From contig CADEEZ010000004.1 in assembly GCA_902826485.1 (NCBI GenBank), positions 34,572 through 98,571 on the forward strand: a stretch of 64,000 bases of DNA. The letters run 5' to 3'. The stretch is from an uncultured Gammaproteobacteria bacterium. Its GTDB lineage: Bacteria > Pseudomonadota > Gammaproteobacteria > Berkiellales > Berkiellaceae. A program made the translations under genes and the position numbers. Position 1 is the first letter of the stretch; every line of letters starts with the position of its first letter. Of the stretch, positions 33,136-43,448 are shown piece after piece. The notes under the pieces were generated by a model. The model did no database searches. It worked only from the letters and a program-made list of their open reading frames with translations, and was not told where the DNA came from.

Positions 33136-33570
33136 CTACGACTTATCTACAGGTTTTTCTGTCATTAAGCCGACCTGATCGGCACCGGCTCGTTGCAGTA
33201 ATACCATGGCTTGAATAACCGAACCGTAATCAATATTTTTATCGCCTTTTACCAAGACTTTTCTTTTAGGGTTATCTTTGATTTCATTTTGTACTTTTTG
33301 ACTGATTAATTTTTTATCGATGGGCACATTGGGGCGCGACACAAAATTAAGATAATATTGTCCTTCGCTATCAATGCTTAAAATAATCGGATCTTTTTCT
33401 TGGGTGAGTGCTTTGGCTTGCGCTTTGGGCAAATCAACCGATACCCCTTGCTGTAATAAAGGGGCTGTGACCATAAAAATGATCAACAAAACCAACATCA
33501 CATCGATATAGGGCACAATATTGATTTCAACCGATGTGGTGGTTTTAAAACGCCGTGCAACTCGTCTCAT
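33136..33570 (-). CDS. tolR: TolR, ExbD/TolR family
   Basis: A 144-aa inner-membrane protein: single helix at about 17-38 ('INIVPYIDVMLVLLIIFMV' with the proton-pathway Asp in 'PYIDVMLVLL'), followed by a periplasmic domain ending 'VIQAMVLLQRAGADQVGLMT'. With TolQ it forms the proton-driven motor that moves TolA. Three bases separate it from tolA and 13 from tolQ. Confidence 0.97.
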   Translation of the reverse strand: MRRVARRFKTTTSVEINIVPYIDVMLVLLIIFMVTAPLLQQGVSVDLPKAQAKALTQEKDPIILSIDSEGQYYLNFVSRPNVPIDKKLISQKVQNEIKDNPKRKVLVKGDKNIDYGSVIQAMVLLQRAGADQVGLMTEKPVDKS

Positions 33571-33583
33571 AAATTAAATGACC

Positions 33584-34276
33584 CTATAGTTGACCTTCAT
33601 CTGGTTTAGATTGAAATACTCTTTGCTCGAGTAAACCATAAAATTCTTCGGATAAATTATCGTAATGTTGAACGAGATCATTTACCGCATGCGTAAACCG
33701 ATGATAAGCAAAAACAGCAGGAATCGCCGCAAATAACCCCAAGGCAGTCGCAATCAACGCTTCTGAAATACCAGGCGCCACCATGGCCAACGTCGCTTGT
33801 TGAATGCTGGCCAATGCCCCAAAAGCACTCATGATGCCCCATACTGTGCCAAACAACCCAATATAAACACTGATAGAGCCAACCGATCCTAAAAACGATA
33901 AACTATGGCTTAAATATTGTTCTTCACGATTTAAGGCGACACGCAAGGCTCTCTCAACCGATTGTAAAATAACCGCAGGCGCATGCACTTGTTTTTTGGC
34001 TTTTAAATATTCTTTAAAGCCTGACTTAATAATATTTTCCATCCCCATTAAGGTTTCCCTTTTTTGAGCCAAATAATCATACAGTCTGTTTAAATCCCCT
34101 TGCTGGTAAATTTGATTAAATTTGACCAAATCAGAACGGCTTTTTTTCAAGGTACTACGACGTTGAAAAATAAGTGCCCAAGAAGAAATGGAAATAAATA
34201 ATAAAATTAACATCACCAACTGAACCACCATACTGGCATCGGTAATCAGCTTCATAATCGATAAATCAGTGCCCAC
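33584..34276 (-). CDS. tolQ: TolQ, MotA/TolQ/ExbB family
   Basis: A 230-aa inner-membrane protein with three helices (about 18-38, 135-160, 170-195). Family motifs 'LGSVGSISVYIGLFGTVWGIM' (in parts) and 'PGISEALIATALGLFAAIPAV' hold the conserved Thr/Pro residues of the ion channel. GTG 34276 overlaps ybgC by 11 bp and is supported by a GGGGG stretch seven bases upstream; ATG 34255 is an alternative. Confidence 0.97.
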   Translation of the reverse strand: MGTDLSIMKLITDASMVVQLVMLILLFISISSWALIFQRRSTLKKSRSDLVKFNQIYQQGDLNRLYDYLAQKRETLMGMENIIKSGFKEYLKAKKQVHAPAVILQSVERALRVALNREEQYLSHSLSFLGSVGSISVYIGLFGTVWGIMSAFGALASIQQATLAMVAPGISEALIATALGLFAAIPAVFAYHRFTHAVNDLVQHYDNLSEEFYGLLEQRVFQSKPDEGQL

Positions 34277-34691
34277 TTTCTAACCCCCGTCTTAAGTCTT
34301 TTGGCATTGGAATGGCTTTAAACTTAGCATCGACACAAGCCAATTTTACACTGGCTCGAACAAAACAAATTGATAAGGCCTGATTCCAAATCTCTTGAAC
34401 AAAAATCATCGATGCACCCCGAATATGTTCAGTTCGAGTGCGAACCCTAATGCTTTCTCCCATTTGAGCAGGTCGCATATAGTTTATTGTTAGTTCGCTA
34501 ACAACTAAGTTAATGCCTTGCTCCATTATCATAGTTTGGACTGGAAACCCCAAACTCAGCAAATAATCTGCTCGTGCTCTATCTAAATATTTTAGATAGT
34601 TCACATGATAAACCACCCCTTGTAAGTCTATTTCTTCTAAATATACTTGATAATGGCTATCAAATACGGGGAAATGAGAAAGTAAGCTCAA
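34266..34691 (-). CDS. ybgC: acyl-CoA thioesterase YbgC
   Basis: A 141-aa hot-dog thioesterase with the catalytic motif '[21 protein letters not shown]', given here in parts as '[12 protein letters not shown]' (Asp nucleophile/base), and '[20 protein letters not shown]'. It hydrolyses acyl-CoAs and is the standard first gene of tol-pal clusters. It overlaps ruvB by 4 bp and tolQ by 11 bp. Confidence 0.96.
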   Translation of the reverse strand: MSLLSHFPVFDSHYQVYLEEIDLQGVVYHVNYLKYLDRARADYLLSLGFPVQTMIMEQGINLVVSELTINYMRPAQMGESIRVRTRTEHIRGASMIFVQEIWNQALSICFVRASVKLACVDAKFKAIPMPKDLRRGLESGH

Positions 34692-35737
34692 GACACCTCC
34701 TCACTTTTTTCTATTTCACCACTGGCAAATTTATCAGGAACACTCAGCCCAAAATGCAAATAGGTTTGCTGGCTTAGCACTCTGCCTCGTAATGTTCTGG
34801 CAATAAAGCCTTCTTGGAGCAAAAAAGGTTCAATAATGTCTTCAATCGTATCTCTTGATTCCCCTATGGCTGCAGCAATGGTCTCAATGCCTACTGGACC
34901 GCCTGCAAATTTTTCTAAAATCACTTTTAAAAATTTTCTGTCGAGTAAATCTAGCCCCTGGATATCTACCGCCAACATCGATAAGGCTTGTTCTGCAATG
35001 GCGTGTGAAATAGACCCATTCCCTTCCGTTTGAGCCACATCTCGCACGCGCCTTAATAAACGATTAGCAATACGCGGGGTGCCTCGTGAACGCCTAGCGA
35101 TTTCAGCGGCGCCATCGCTTGAAATAGGGACACCTAGCAAGGCAGCAGAACGTGTCACAATATCGACTAATTCATGCTTCAGATAAAACTCTAAACGTGC
35201 CGTAATACCAAATCTATCGCGTAACGGTGAGGTCAGCATACCGGCTCGGGTCGTTGCTCCAATCAGCGTAAAAGGCGGAATATCTAATTTTAACGACCGG
35301 GCTGCTGGGCCTTCTCCGACCATAATGTCTATCTGATTGTCTTCCATCGCTGGATATAAAACTTCTTCGACTGTCGGGCTTAATCGGTGAATTTCGTCGA
35401 TAAACAGCACATCATGCGGCGATAAATTGGTTAAAATAGCTGCCAAATCACCCGCTCTTTCCAAGATAGGCCCAGAAGTTGATTTAAATCCTACCCCCAT
35501 TTCATTGGCGATGACTTGGGCTAAAGTCGTTTTACCCAAACCTGGCGGGCCAAATAACAGAACATGATCCAAGGCTTCTTGACGATTTTTGGCCGCTTCA
35601 ATAAAAATGCTTAATTGCTTTCGAATAGGCTGCTGCCCCACATACTCGGCCAAGGTTTTAGGCCGCATGGCTTTATCATGGCTTCTTTCGGCAGGCTCTG
35701 CGTGTTGGCTCACGACCCTGAATTCATTTTCTTCCAT
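34688..35737 (-). CDS. ruvB: Holliday junction helicase RuvB
   Basis: A 349-aa AAA+ ATPase with Walker A '[15 protein letters not shown]', Walker B '[10 protein letters not shown]', sensor '[11 protein letters not shown]', the arginine finger region 'PLRDRFGI' and the C-terminal winged helix '[10 protein letters not shown]' ... '[15 protein letters not shown]'. Drives branch migration with RuvA. It is preceded by ruvA with a 5-bp gap. Confidence 0.98.
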   Translation of the reverse strand: MEENEFRVVSQHAEPAERSHDKAMRPKTLAEYVGQQPIRKQLSIFIEAAKNRQEALDHVLLFGPPGLGKTTLAQVIANEMGVGFKSTSGPILERAGDLAAILTNLSPHDVLFIDEIHRLSPTVEEVLYPAMEDNQIDIMVGEGPAARSLKLDIPPFTLIGATTRAGMLTSPLRDRFGITARLEFYLKHELVDIVTRSAALLGVPISSDGAAEIARRSRGTPRIANRLLRRVRDVAQTEGNGSISHAIAEQALSMLAVDIQGLDLLDRKFLKVILEKFAGGPVGIETIAAAIGESRDTIEDIIEPFLLQEGFIARTLRGRVLSQQTYLHFGLSVPDKFASGEIEKSEEVS

Positions 35738-35742
35738 TGTTT

Positions 35743-36354
35743 TTATAAGCCCTTTTTAAGCGCTAATCGAATTAAATCACTGCTCGATAAATCATCTTGA
35801 TAAATTAACTGCACCACTTTTTGTGCTTCAGGTAATTTATACCCTAAAGACACTAATCCAGATATGGCTTCTTGCTTGGGTTGTGAGCGCATTAACACCA
35901 TTTTTGTTTTATCAGTGCTTAACTGAGGGCTCATGTTACTGTCTTTAAAAAACTTGTCTACTTTGTCTCTGAGTTCGATGATAACGCGCTCAGCAGTTTT
36001 TTTGCCTATGCCCGGTACAGCAGAAATCGCTCGGGTATTTTCTTGTAAGACATTATCAATGATCTCTTGCGTCGTTTGAGCCGATAAAATGGCTAAGGCA
36101 ATTTTAGGTCCAATCCCGTTTACTTTAAGCAACAATTTGAACATGCTTTTATCTTGAAGATCTAAAAACCCAAATAAGAGATGCGCGTCTTCTCTTACCA
36201 CTTGATAAATATGAAGTTTCACCGTCTGGCCAACTAATGGCAATTGATAAACCGTGGTCATGGGCGCCATGATTTCATAGCCTACCCCTTGAACATCTAA
36301 GATTAATTCAGGCGGATTCAGTTCGCTCAAGATCCCTGACAATGTACCTATCAT
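35743..36354 (-). CDS. ruvA: Holliday junction-binding protein RuvA
   Basis: A 203-aa protein: OB fold ('[20 protein letters not shown]'), two helix-hairpin-helix motifs ('[15 protein letters not shown]', '[17 protein letters not shown]') and the mobile RuvB-binding domain III ('[19 protein letters not shown]'). The order ruvC-ruvA-ruvB is typical. I do not see an SOS (LexA) operator before it. Confidence 0.98.
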   Translation of the reverse strand: MIGTLSGILSELNPPELILDVQGVGYEIMAPMTTVYQLPLVGQTVKLHIYQVVREDAHLLFGFLDLQDKSMFKLLLKVNGIGPKIALAILSAQTTQEIIDNVLQENTRAISAVPGIGKKTAERVIIELRDKVDKFFKDSNMSPQLSTDKTKMVLMRSQPKQEAISGLVSLGYKLPEAQKVVQLIYQDDLSSSDLIRLALKKGL

Positions 36355-36361
36355 TTAATAC

Positions 36362-36844
36362 TTATCCCTTTTGTAATAATGGTAAATGGTAAGCATGACA
36401 CAGCGCAATCGCTAAGGCATCGGCACAATCTGCTTGCGGTAACTTGTTTAAGTTTAAGACCGCTTTCACCATTTGTTGAACCTGATGTTTTTCGGCTGCC
36501 CCATATCCCACCACCGTTTTTTTAACTAATCGGGGGGCATATTCAAATACAGGCAGGCCACTCAAACTCGCTGCTGCAATGGCCACGCCTCTGGCATGAC
36601 CTAATTTTAAAGCCGATTGTACATTTTGATGAACAAACACTTGTTCAATGGCCATGATAGTGGGTTGATGATGCTCTATCACTTCTCTTAAGCGAGTAAA
36701 CAACTGACCGAGTCTTTTAGGGAAGCTTGGCTCTAATAGACGAATGGCGCCGCCCTCTAAGCAAGTGAATAATTTGAGATTTTCAACCTCTAAAATGCCA
36801 TAACCCGTTATTCTCGAGCCAGGGTCGATACCTAAAATTTTCAT
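36362..36844 (-). CDS. ruvC: crossover junction endonuclease RuvC
   Basis: A 160-aa resolvase with the four acidic residues in 'ILGIDPGSRITGYG' (Asp7), 'IMAIEQVFV' (Glu) and 'QADCADALAIALCHAY' (two Asp). ATG 36844 gives the canonical 'MKILGIDPG' start; GTG 36862 would add six residues. Eight bases before ruvA. A palindromic repeat of about 160 bp separates it from yebC. Confidence 0.97.
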   Translation of the reverse strand: MKILGIDPGSRITGYGILEVENLKLFTCLEGGAIRLLEPSFPKRLGQLFTRLREVIEHHQPTIMAIEQVFVHQNVQSALKLGHARGVAIAAASLSGLPVFEYAPRLVKKTVVGYGAAEKHQVQQMVKAVLNLNKLPQADCADALAIALCHAYHLPLLQKG

Positions 36845-36887
36845 CCCTGAATTTTGCCTCACTGTTAACGTCAGATTTTTTATAAGA

Positions 36888-37050
36888 CCTCACCCGCCCT
36901 TCGGGCACCCTCTCCCGCAAGCGGTGGAGGGGACAAGAAAATAGTGCCAATAACTTAAAATTTTGGCACGAAATTTATCCCCTCTACCAAAGCGTAGCGC
37001 ATGGGAGAGGGTGGCTTTGGCCGTCGCGTAGCGGCCAAGACGGGTGAGGG
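36888..37050. repeat. family C nested foldback element
   Basis: Several concentric inverted pairs are visible: CCTCACCCG (36888-36896) with CGGGTGAGG (37041-37049); CCCTCTCCC with GGGAGAGGG; GTGGAGGGGA with TCCCCTCTAC; and GTGCCAA with TTGGCAC at the centre. Small hairpins CCGCCCTTCGGGC and TGGCCGTCGCGTAGCGGCCA sit in the arms. It resembles the widespread CCTCACCC/GGGTGAGG intergenic repeats. It interrupts the yebC-ruvC operon without removing gene sequence. Confidence 0.85.
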
Positions 37051-37059
37051 AAAATGGCC

Positions 37060-37803
37060 TTATAATTTAGCCGCAACCTCGTCTGAAATATCGACATTCG
37101 AATACACTTCTTGGACATCATCTAAATCTTCGAGCATCTCTAACATTTTGATGATGGTCGGCGCTTGCGTATCATCTGCTTCGATATACGTTGCGGCCAC
37201 CATGGTCACTTCAGAAGAAATAGGCTTTAAATTATCTTTATTAAACGCATCCATTAATTTACCAAAATCTTCTTGTGCGCAAGTGACGCTGATTTCACCC
37301 GAATCTTCATTGGTAATATCTAATGCGCCTGCTTCTAAAGCCACTTCCATGATTTTGTCTTCATCGGCACCTTCAGGAAAAATAAATTGGCCGACTTTGG
37401 AAAATAAATAAGACACGGAGCCATCCGTGCCTAAATTACCGCCACATTTACTAAAAGCATGACGCACTTCTGAAACGGTACGGTTTCGGTTGTCTGTGAG
37501 ACATTCTACCATAACGGCAACGCCCCCAAGACCATATCCTTCGTAAGTAACCGAATCTAATTGCGTGTCTTCTTGACCACCCGCGCCTCGCTTAATGGCT
37601 CTATCGATGGTATCGCGGGTCATATTTTGCGTTAAGGCTTTATCGACGACGGCGCGCAACCTCGGATTAGAGCTGGCATCTGCTCCCCCTAATCTGGCTG
37701 AAACGGTAATTTCTCGAATTAGCTTGGTAAAAATTTTACCTCTTTTTGCATCTTGGGCCCCTTTCCGATGCTTAATATTTGCCCATTTACTGTGTCCAGC
37801 CAT
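37060..37803 (-). CDS. yebC: YebC/TACO1 family translation factor
   Basis: A 247-aa protein beginning '[20 protein letters not shown]', the invariant family N-terminus, followed by '[11 protein letters not shown]', 'AIKRGAGG', '[18 protein letters not shown]' and 'FNKDNLKP'. YebC proteins were long called regulators and more recently described as helping ribosomes through proline stretches. ATG 37803 has AGAGG eight bases upstream; the longer frame from 37860 is part of aspS in another frame. One base separates it from the aspS stop. Confidence 0.96.
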   Translation of the reverse strand: MAGHSKWANIKHRKGAQDAKRGKIFTKLIREITVSARLGGADASSNPRLRAVVDKALTQNMTRDTIDRAIKRGAGGQEDTQLDSVTYEGYGLGGVAVMVECLTDNRNRTVSEVRHAFSKCGGNLGTDGSVSYLFSKVGQFIFPEGADEDKIMEVALEAGALDITNEDSGEISVTCAQEDFGKLMDAFNKDNLKPISSEVTMVAATYIEADDTQAPTIIKMLEMLEDLDDVQEVYSNVDISDEVAAKL

Positions 37804-37804
37804 G

Positions 37805-39577
37805 TTATCCTCTTTTTTGCGGAACAATTTTAATGTTGAGCTCTTGCAGTTGTTTTGCATCCACTTCTGATGGCGCAGAAGTCAGCGGACAAGAAGCCGA
37901 TTGTGTTTTAGGGAAGGCAATCACGTCTCTTAATGAACTGGCGCCTGTCATCAACATCACCAATCTATCTAATCCTAAGGCTATCCCACCATGCGGAGGA
38001 CAACCATACTGCAGCGCCTTTAATAAAAAGCCAAACTTAAGCTCAGCCGCTTCTTTGTCTATGCCCAAAAGGCCAAATACGGCTTCTTGTAGTTCTTGAC
38101 GATAAATTCTGATAGAACCGCCGCCTAACTCTGTGCCATTTAAGACCAAATCGTAGGCCCGAGATAAACTGGCACCCGGATTTTTCTTCAATTCTTCCAC
38201 ATCTTGAATTTTGGGTGCGGTAAAGGGGTGATGAAGCGCTTGCCATCTTTTATCTTCTTCACTCCATTCGAACATGGGGAAATCAACCACCCATAAAGCT
38301 TGCCAACCTTCTTTCACTAAACCCAGATCTTGGCCAAGTTTGATTCGGAGCGCGCCTAACGCTTCACTCACAATTTTGGCTTTGTCGGCACCAAAGAAAA
38401 CGATATCGCCCGTTTGTGCTTCAGTGCGCGTTAAAATATTTTCAATCACATCCGCTGGTAAGAATTTTAAAATAGGCGATTGCAAACCATCGGCTTTGCT
38501 TCGGTCGTTTACTTTAATGTAAGCTAACCCTTTTGCGCCATAGATCCCGACAAATTTTGCATAATCATCTAGATCTTTACGACTAAGTTCCGCGCCTTTT
38601 GGCAGTTTAAGCGCCGTGACGCGTGCGTTAGGATCTGCCGCGGCATCTTTGAACACTTTAAACTCAACAGTGCTCACCAGATCTTTAATATCGACTAATT
38701 CTAGCGCAATTCTTAAATCAGGCTTATCTACCCCAAAACGACGAATGGCTTCTTCGTAAGTCATCGAAGGTAAAGGCAAAGGCATATCATAAGCTAAGAC
38801 TTGTTTAAATAAACCTGACACCATTTTTTCTATTAGGGCTTGAATCTCTTTTTCTTCTAAAAAGGACGTTTCAATATCTAATTGCGTAAATTCAGGCTGT
38901 CTATCTGCTCTTAAATCTTCGTCTCTAAAACAGCGTACGATTTGATAATAACGGTCAAACCCTGACATCATCAAAATCTGTTTAAATAATTGTGGCGATT
39001 GAGGTAGCGCAAAAAATTGGCCTTCATGGGTTCGGCTAGGCACCAAATAATCTCGGGCCCCTTCTGGGGTTGCCTTGGTTAAAAAAGGCGTTTCAATATC
39101 TAAAAACCCTTCATTGTCTAAATAATTCCTGAGATATCTGGCAATGCTGGCACGTAATTTAAAGCGATTTAACATTTCAGGACGGCGAAGATCTAAGAAT
39201 CGATATTTTAATCGAATGTCTTCACTGATATCGACCTCATCTATCATAAAGGGCGGCGTGAGCGCGGTATTGAGCACAGTTAATACATCACACTCTACTT
39301 CTATTTCACCGGTGGCCAAATCTTTGTTCACCGTGCCATCGGGTCTTGCAGCCACTTTGCCTTTAATGCTTAACACAAATTCATTACGAACGGTTTCGGC
39401 TAATTTAAATGCAGCGGCATTTTGGGGATTAATCACGATTTGCACTAAGCCTTCACGATCTCTTAAATCGATAAAGATCACGCCACCATGGTCTCTTCTA
39501 CGGTGTACCCATCCACACAGGGTGAGCTCTTGACCTAAATGAGACTTTCTGACCGCCCCACAATAATGGCTTCGCAT
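37805..39577 (-). CDS. aspS: aspartyl-tRNA synthetase
   Basis: A 590-aa class II synthetase of bacterial type: anticodon-binding OB fold ('[23 protein letters not shown]' region), motif 2 '[20 protein letters not shown]' (20 residues), the bacterial GAD insertion (about 290-410) and motif 3 '[15 protein letters not shown]'. It charges tRNA-Asp. It follows the small zinc-ribbon gene by 43 bp, an arrangement common in gammaproteobacteria. Confidence 0.98.
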   Translation of the reverse strand: MRSHYCGAVRKSHLGQELTLCGWVHRRRDHGGVIFIDLRDREGLVQIVINPQNAAAFKLAETVRNEFVLSIKGKVAARPDGTVNKDLATGEIEVECDVLTVLNTALTPPFMIDEVDISEDIRLKYRFLDLRRPEMLNRFKLRASIARYLRNYLDNEGFLDIETPFLTKATPEGARDYLVPSRTHEGQFFALPQSPQLFKQILMMSGFDRYYQIVRCFRDEDLRADRQPEFTQLDIETSFLEEKEIQALIEKMVSGLFKQVLAYDMPLPLPSMTYEEAIRRFGVDKPDLRIALELVDIKDLVSTVEFKVFKDAAADPNARVTALKLPKGAELSRKDLDDYAKFVGIYGAKGLAYIKVNDRSKADGLQSPILKFLPADVIENILTRTEAQTGDIVFFGADKAKIVSEALGALRIKLGQDLGLVKEGWQALWVVDFPMFEWSEEDKRWQALHHPFTAPKIQDVEELKKNPGASLSRAYDLVLNGTELGGGSIRIYRQELQEAVFGLLGIDKEAAELKFGFLLKALQYGCPPHGGIALGLDRLVMLMTGASSLRDVIAFPKTQSASCPLTSAPSEVDAKQLQELNIKIVPQKRG

Positions 39578-39620
39578 AACATTTCTATCCTTACTAATAA
39601 TAAATAATCATAAATAAATT

Positions 39621-39860
39621 TTAATCGCTACTTACTGAAGGCTGCACCGAGTCTGGTTTGTTCGCCACCGCTTTCTTTGGGGTCGTTTTTTCATCTCTAA
39701 ACCAGCCACCCCCTGATAAATGAAAAGAAGGAGAAGAGAGCATTTTAACTAACTTTTCTTCATTGCAACTGGGGCATTTTGTTAACGCGCTATCCGATGC
39801 CTTCTGTAAAGCCTCAAATTCATGGTGACACAGCTGACAAGCATAAGGATAAATGGGCAT
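39621..39860 (-). CDS. FmdB-type zinc-ribbon protein
   Basis: A 79-aa protein with the FmdB/regulatory-protein zinc ribbon: 'MPIYPYACQLCHHEFEALQK' gives the first CxxC, 'LTKCPSCNEEKLVKMLSSPSF' (in parts 'KCPSC') the second. Family function is not established. It is the likely first gene of the operon running down to cpoB. Confidence 0.9.
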   Translation of the reverse strand: MPIYPYACQLCHHEFEALQKASDSALTKCPSCNEEKLVKMLSSPSFHLSGGGWFRDEKTTPKKAVANKPDSVQPSVSSD

Positions 39861-39999
39861 ATAAATAACCTATAAAACTAACAAATTTATTAACTGAGCT
39901 TATATTATAAATAATATTCATTGAAAATCGTACTGATATATCTCATGAACGAAGCTAATTTAAACAGCAGGCTTTCACCGCGTGCCCTAAAATAAAAAG

Positions 40000-41550
40000 A
40001 TGAACCCAACAATGCGTCTTATCCAATCTTTGCAAGCCCGCGGCCCCGTTTGGTCAAGCTTACAAATATATAACCTTTACCGATTAACTCTCGTCGGCAT
40101 GATATTGGTCGCCGATTGGTTTAATCTTGCCCCTACCTTTTTATCGGTTGGCCAACCGACTTTATTTATTTTCAGTGCCTATGGTTATTTAGTATTTGCC
40201 TTAACCGCTTTTTATTTTACGTGGGATCATAATCCGCTGGGGAAAACCTTTTCTCATTTAGGACCCATATTAGACTTATTATTTGTCAGCGTGTTAATGC
40301 AATCAAGCGGTGGCGTGACCAATGGCATGGGTGTGCTCTTAATTATTGTGGTCATTGCCCAAGCTTTATTAAATCCAGGCTATTGGGCAGTTGCCACCAC
40401 TTTTTTGGGATGTGCTTTGCTGATTGGGCTACAACTTTACGATTGGATACTTTATCCCCTCACTCGCACAAGCCTTCTTCCCACGATTGCATTAGGATTA
40501 ACCTGCATTAGTAGCGGATTGATAGCAGGTCGCTTAGTCAAAAGAGTCGAGACCCAATCGCTTGCACTATCGACTGCTGAACAGCTCAATGGCCATATTG
40601 TTGCTTTAATGCACCAGGGCGTGATTATTGTGGATGCCCATGACCAAATCAAGCTCATTAATCAAAAAGCGAAGCAACTTCTTAACTTACATGCTTGTCC
40701 CAAATTTTTAAAATACTTTCCAAGCGAGTTGCAACAAGCACTTAGACAAGATCCGCTTTCTAAAACCACTTATCGTTTAGAAGTGCAACCCTGGGGACAA
40801 AGCAGCCTAGCCGAAAATCAAACAGGGAAAATCATTTTTTTATATGATTTAATCGAAGAAAGAAAAAGAGCTCAAACCCTCAAACTAGCTTCATTAGGCC
40901 AATTAGCTGCGAACATTGCACATGAAATTCGAAATCCTTTGTCTTCTATCAATCAATCTGCTCAATTACTAAAAGAATTTAATGAAAACCCTCAAAACGA
41001 TCGGTTATTACAAATTTTGTTAGACAATGGGGATAGAATCAATACCGTTATTCAAAATGTATTGTCTTTATCCACTCGTGCATTGCCTAATTCTGAATCC
41101 CTTGCACTCATCCCTTGGCTCGATAGTTTAACAGAAGATTTATATTTCACTTACGCAGATAAATTAATTATTGAAAAAATTTATGCTTTAAATGCAGTTA
41201 AAATAAATTGTGATGCGTCTCAATTACGTCAAGTTATTTTAAACTTATGTGAAAATGGTATTCGATATGGTCTTGAAAAAAATGCCATCGCCACCTTGAA
41301 AATTCAAGTTACTTTAACTAAAGATGCACATAAAAATTTGATTCATATTGACATCATCGACAATGGAAAAGGCCTCTCTGAAGAAGCCATGAAACATTTA
41401 TTTGAACCCTTTTATACCACCGAAAAAAACGGATCTGGATTAGGCTTGTTTGTCGCAAAAGAATTGATAGAAATGAATGGCGGCCAATTAACTTTTTCAA
41501 GGAATCACCCTACCGGGTGTCAATTTAGAGTAACTTTATATGAAAACTGA
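40000..41550 (+). CDS. pilS: type IV pilus sensor kinase PilS
   Basis: A 516-aa histidine kinase with six membrane helices in the first 180 residues, a PAS-like linker (about 195-285), HisKA with phospho-His in 'AANIAHEIRNPLSSI' and HATPase with 'NLCENGIRYG', 'DNGKGLS' and 'GSGLGLFVAKEL'. The six-helix N-terminus and the adjacent NtrC-type regulator identify PilS, which controls pilin expression. The stop overlaps pilR by 11 bp. Confidence 0.93.
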   Translation: MNPTMRLIQSLQARGPVWSSLQIYNLYRLTLVGMILVADWFNLAPTFLSVGQPTLFIFSAYGYLVFALTAFYFTWDHNPLGKTFSHLGPILDLLFVSVLMQSSGGVTNGMGVLLIIVVIAQALLNPGYWAVATTFLGCALLIGLQLYDWILYPLTRTSLLPTIALGLTCISSGLIAGRLVKRVETQSLALSTAEQLNGHIVALMHQGVIIVDAHDQIKLINQKAKQLLNLHACPKFLKYFPSELQQALRQDPLSKTTYRLEVQPWGQSSLAENQTGKIIFLYDLIEERKRAQTLKLASLGQLAANIAHEIRNPLSSINQSAQLLKEFNENPQNDRLLQILLDNGDRINTVIQNVLSLSTRALPNSESLALIPWLDSLTEDLYFTYADKLIIEKIYALNAVKINCDASQLRQVILNLCENGIRYGLEKNAIATLKIQVTLTKDAHKNLIHIDIIDNGKGLSEEAMKHLFEPFYTTEKNGSGLGLFVAKELIEMNGGQLTFSRNHPTGCQFRVTLYEN

Positions 41551-42895
41551 TCCTTATTATCAAGCTTTGATTGTAGATGATGAACCCGATATTGGGGAAT
41601 TAATTTCGTTAACCCTTAGCCAATTAACCATACAATGCGACATTGCTTACACTGTAGCAGAAGCAAAAGAAAAACTAGCTCAAAAAAATTATCATTTTTG
41701 TTTGAGTGACTATAGGTTGCCAGATAGCACGGGCTTAGCGTTGGTCAAATTGGTTAATGATGTTTATCCAACCTTACCGATTGCCATTATCACTGCACAT
41801 GGCAACATGGAAACGGCCGTTGAGGCGCTTAAATTAGGCGCTTTTGATTTTGTTTCTAAGCCCATAGACATAAACAAGTTACGTCAACTCACCGCTGAAG
41901 CACTTAAACTCACGCCCATCGACAATGAGCACAAATCACATTCAATTGAAGAAGAACGGTTAGTGGGCTATTCGGGTGCGATTTGCCAATTAAAGCAAAA
42001 TATTAGCAAAGTATCTCGTACCCATGCACCTATTCATATTACGGGGCCTTCGGGATCGGGAAAAGAATTGGTTGCAAAAATTATTCACCAAAAAAGCACC
42101 AGAAACACGGGGCCGTTTATTGCGATTAATTGTGGTGCGATTCCCTGTTCATTATTAGAATCTGAATTATTTGGCCACAGCAAAGGAAGTTTCACGGGCG
42201 CCACTAAAAATAAAATGGGTTTGTTTCAAGCCGCCAATGGCGGGACGCTCTTTTTAGATGAAATTGCCGAGCTGCCCTTAGAGATGCAAGTAAAATTATT
42301 AAGGGCGATTCAAGAGAAATCTATTCGGCCCGTTGGACAAATTAACGAAATACCCATTGATGTTCGCTTTATTTCAGCTACCCATCAAGACCTTTCTCAA
42401 TTAGTGGCTCAACACAAATTTAGAGAGGATTTATATTATCGTATTAATGTCATTCAATTAACCGTGCCACCATTGAATCAACGTAAAGAAGATATTCCTG
42501 TACTCTGTGATCATATTTTAAATTTGTTGGCTAACAATCAACAATCGCTCAAACCGATTTTCACTCAAGACGCGTTAGACAAACTATTATCTTATGCTTT
42601 TCCTGGCAATGTACGAGAATTAGAAAACATTCTAGAAAGAGCTTTTGCCCTTTCTAATGGTCGATTTATCACGATTAAAGATTTAGCCCTTGCCTCACCT
42701 GAAAACAAAGATTATGCTAGCACCGCTGTGATGAACAACCCCGACTCTTTAGAAGATTTTATTCAACAGCAAGAAAAAGAATCGATTTTAGGGGCGCTGA
42801 CTCAAACACATGGTAACAAAACCAAAGCGGCTGAATTATTAGGCATCAGTTTTAGAACATTAAGATATCGGATAAAAAAACTTGGATTACAATAA
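41540..42895 (+). CDS. pilR: type IV pilus sigma54 response regulator PilR
   Basis: A 451-aa NtrC-family activator: receiver with 'VDDEPDIGELI' and phospho-Asp in 'CLSDYRLPDSTG', AAA+ domain with Walker A 'GPSGSGKELVAK', the sigma54-contacting loop as 'GSFTGA' (Ser for Ala in GAFTGA) and Walker B 'GGTLFLDEIAEL', then a Fis-type HTH 'NKTKAAELLGISFRTLRYRI'. Expected target is the sigma54-dependent pilin promoter; no pilA is in the window. Confidence 0.95.
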   Translation: MKTDPYYQALIVDDEPDIGELISLTLSQLTIQCDIAYTVAEAKEKLAQKNYHFCLSDYRLPDSTGLALVKLVNDVYPTLPIAIITAHGNMETAVEALKLGAFDFVSKPIDINKLRQLTAEALKLTPIDNEHKSHSIEEERLVGYSGAICQLKQNISKVSRTHAPIHITGPSGSGKELVAKIIHQKSTRNTGPFIAINCGAIPCSLLESELFGHSKGSFTGATKNKMGLFQAANGGTLFLDEIAELPLEMQVKLLRAIQEKSIRPVGQINEIPIDVRFISATHQDLSQLVAQHKFREDLYYRINVIQLTVPPLNQRKEDIPVLCDHILNLLANNQQSLKPIFTQDALDKLLSYAFPGNVRELENILERAFALSNGRFITIKDLALASPENKDYASTAVMNNPDSLEDFIQQQEKESILGALTQTHGNKTKAAELLGISFRTLRYRIKKLGLQ

Positions 42896-43361
42896 AAATA
42901 ACGGGTTTACTTTACTTGAATTATTAATCACTTTATCAATATTCAGTATTTTATCTTTTGCAAGCCTCTATTATTATCAAAATCATAACAATAAAACTAA
43001 ATTAAATTTATATATTAATCAATTTTTTGTTGATTTAACTTATGCTAAAGAACAAGCTTTAATAAAACAAAACCAGGTAAGCATTTGCCCTATTCATCAT
43101 AATTGGGATAAGGGTTACGAAATTACATGGCAAGAAACTAAATATAATAAAAAAAAAAATAGCTTATTAACCAGAACCCCGCCTTATCCTAACACTCTGC
43201 ATATTCAATCTCATTTTGGGCTTCATCAGCCTTGTGTTTATTTTGATGCACAAGGGCAAAGTTTATTTAATGGTCATTTTATTTATACTCTTGAGAAGTC
43301 AGAGGCTTATGGAAAAGTTATTCTGACTCAAACGGGAAAAATGCATCTTGAAATAAGCTGA
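42882..43361 (+). CDS. FimT/GspH-like minor pilin
   Basis: A 159-aa type II pseudopilin. Leader 'MDYNKNNG' is followed by the mature N-terminus 'FTLLELLITLSIFSILS' with the invariant Glu5 and the prepilin peptidase site Gly-Phe. The body has 'YAKEQALIKQNQVSICP', typical of FimT/FimU/GspH. Only TTG 42882 fits as a start, which overlaps pilR by 14 bp, so translation is probably coupled. Confidence 0.88.
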   Translation: MDYNKNNGFTLLELLITLSIFSILSFASLYYYQNHNNKTKLNLYINQFFVDLTYAKEQALIKQNQVSICPIHHNWDKGYEITWQETKYNKKKNSLLTRTPPYPNTLHIQSHFGLHQPCVYFDAQGQSLFNGHFIYTLEKSEAYGKVILTQTGKMHLEIS

Positions 43362-43448
43362 TTATATTCACCGTTTATGATACAAAATAGAGGTTCCTAG
43401 CTTAAACTTAGAGAAACACACAATCAGCTCGCAAAGGGTATATTTTCT

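Noticed and set aside
37804..37860. 19-residue N-terminal extension of YebC
   Set aside because: It lies in the aspS coding end in another frame; the family begins [12 protein letters not shown] with a good Shine-Dalgarno.
39144..39533. 129-aa plus-strand frame
   Set aside because: It is a shadow of aspS on the opposite strand, without homology or start signal.
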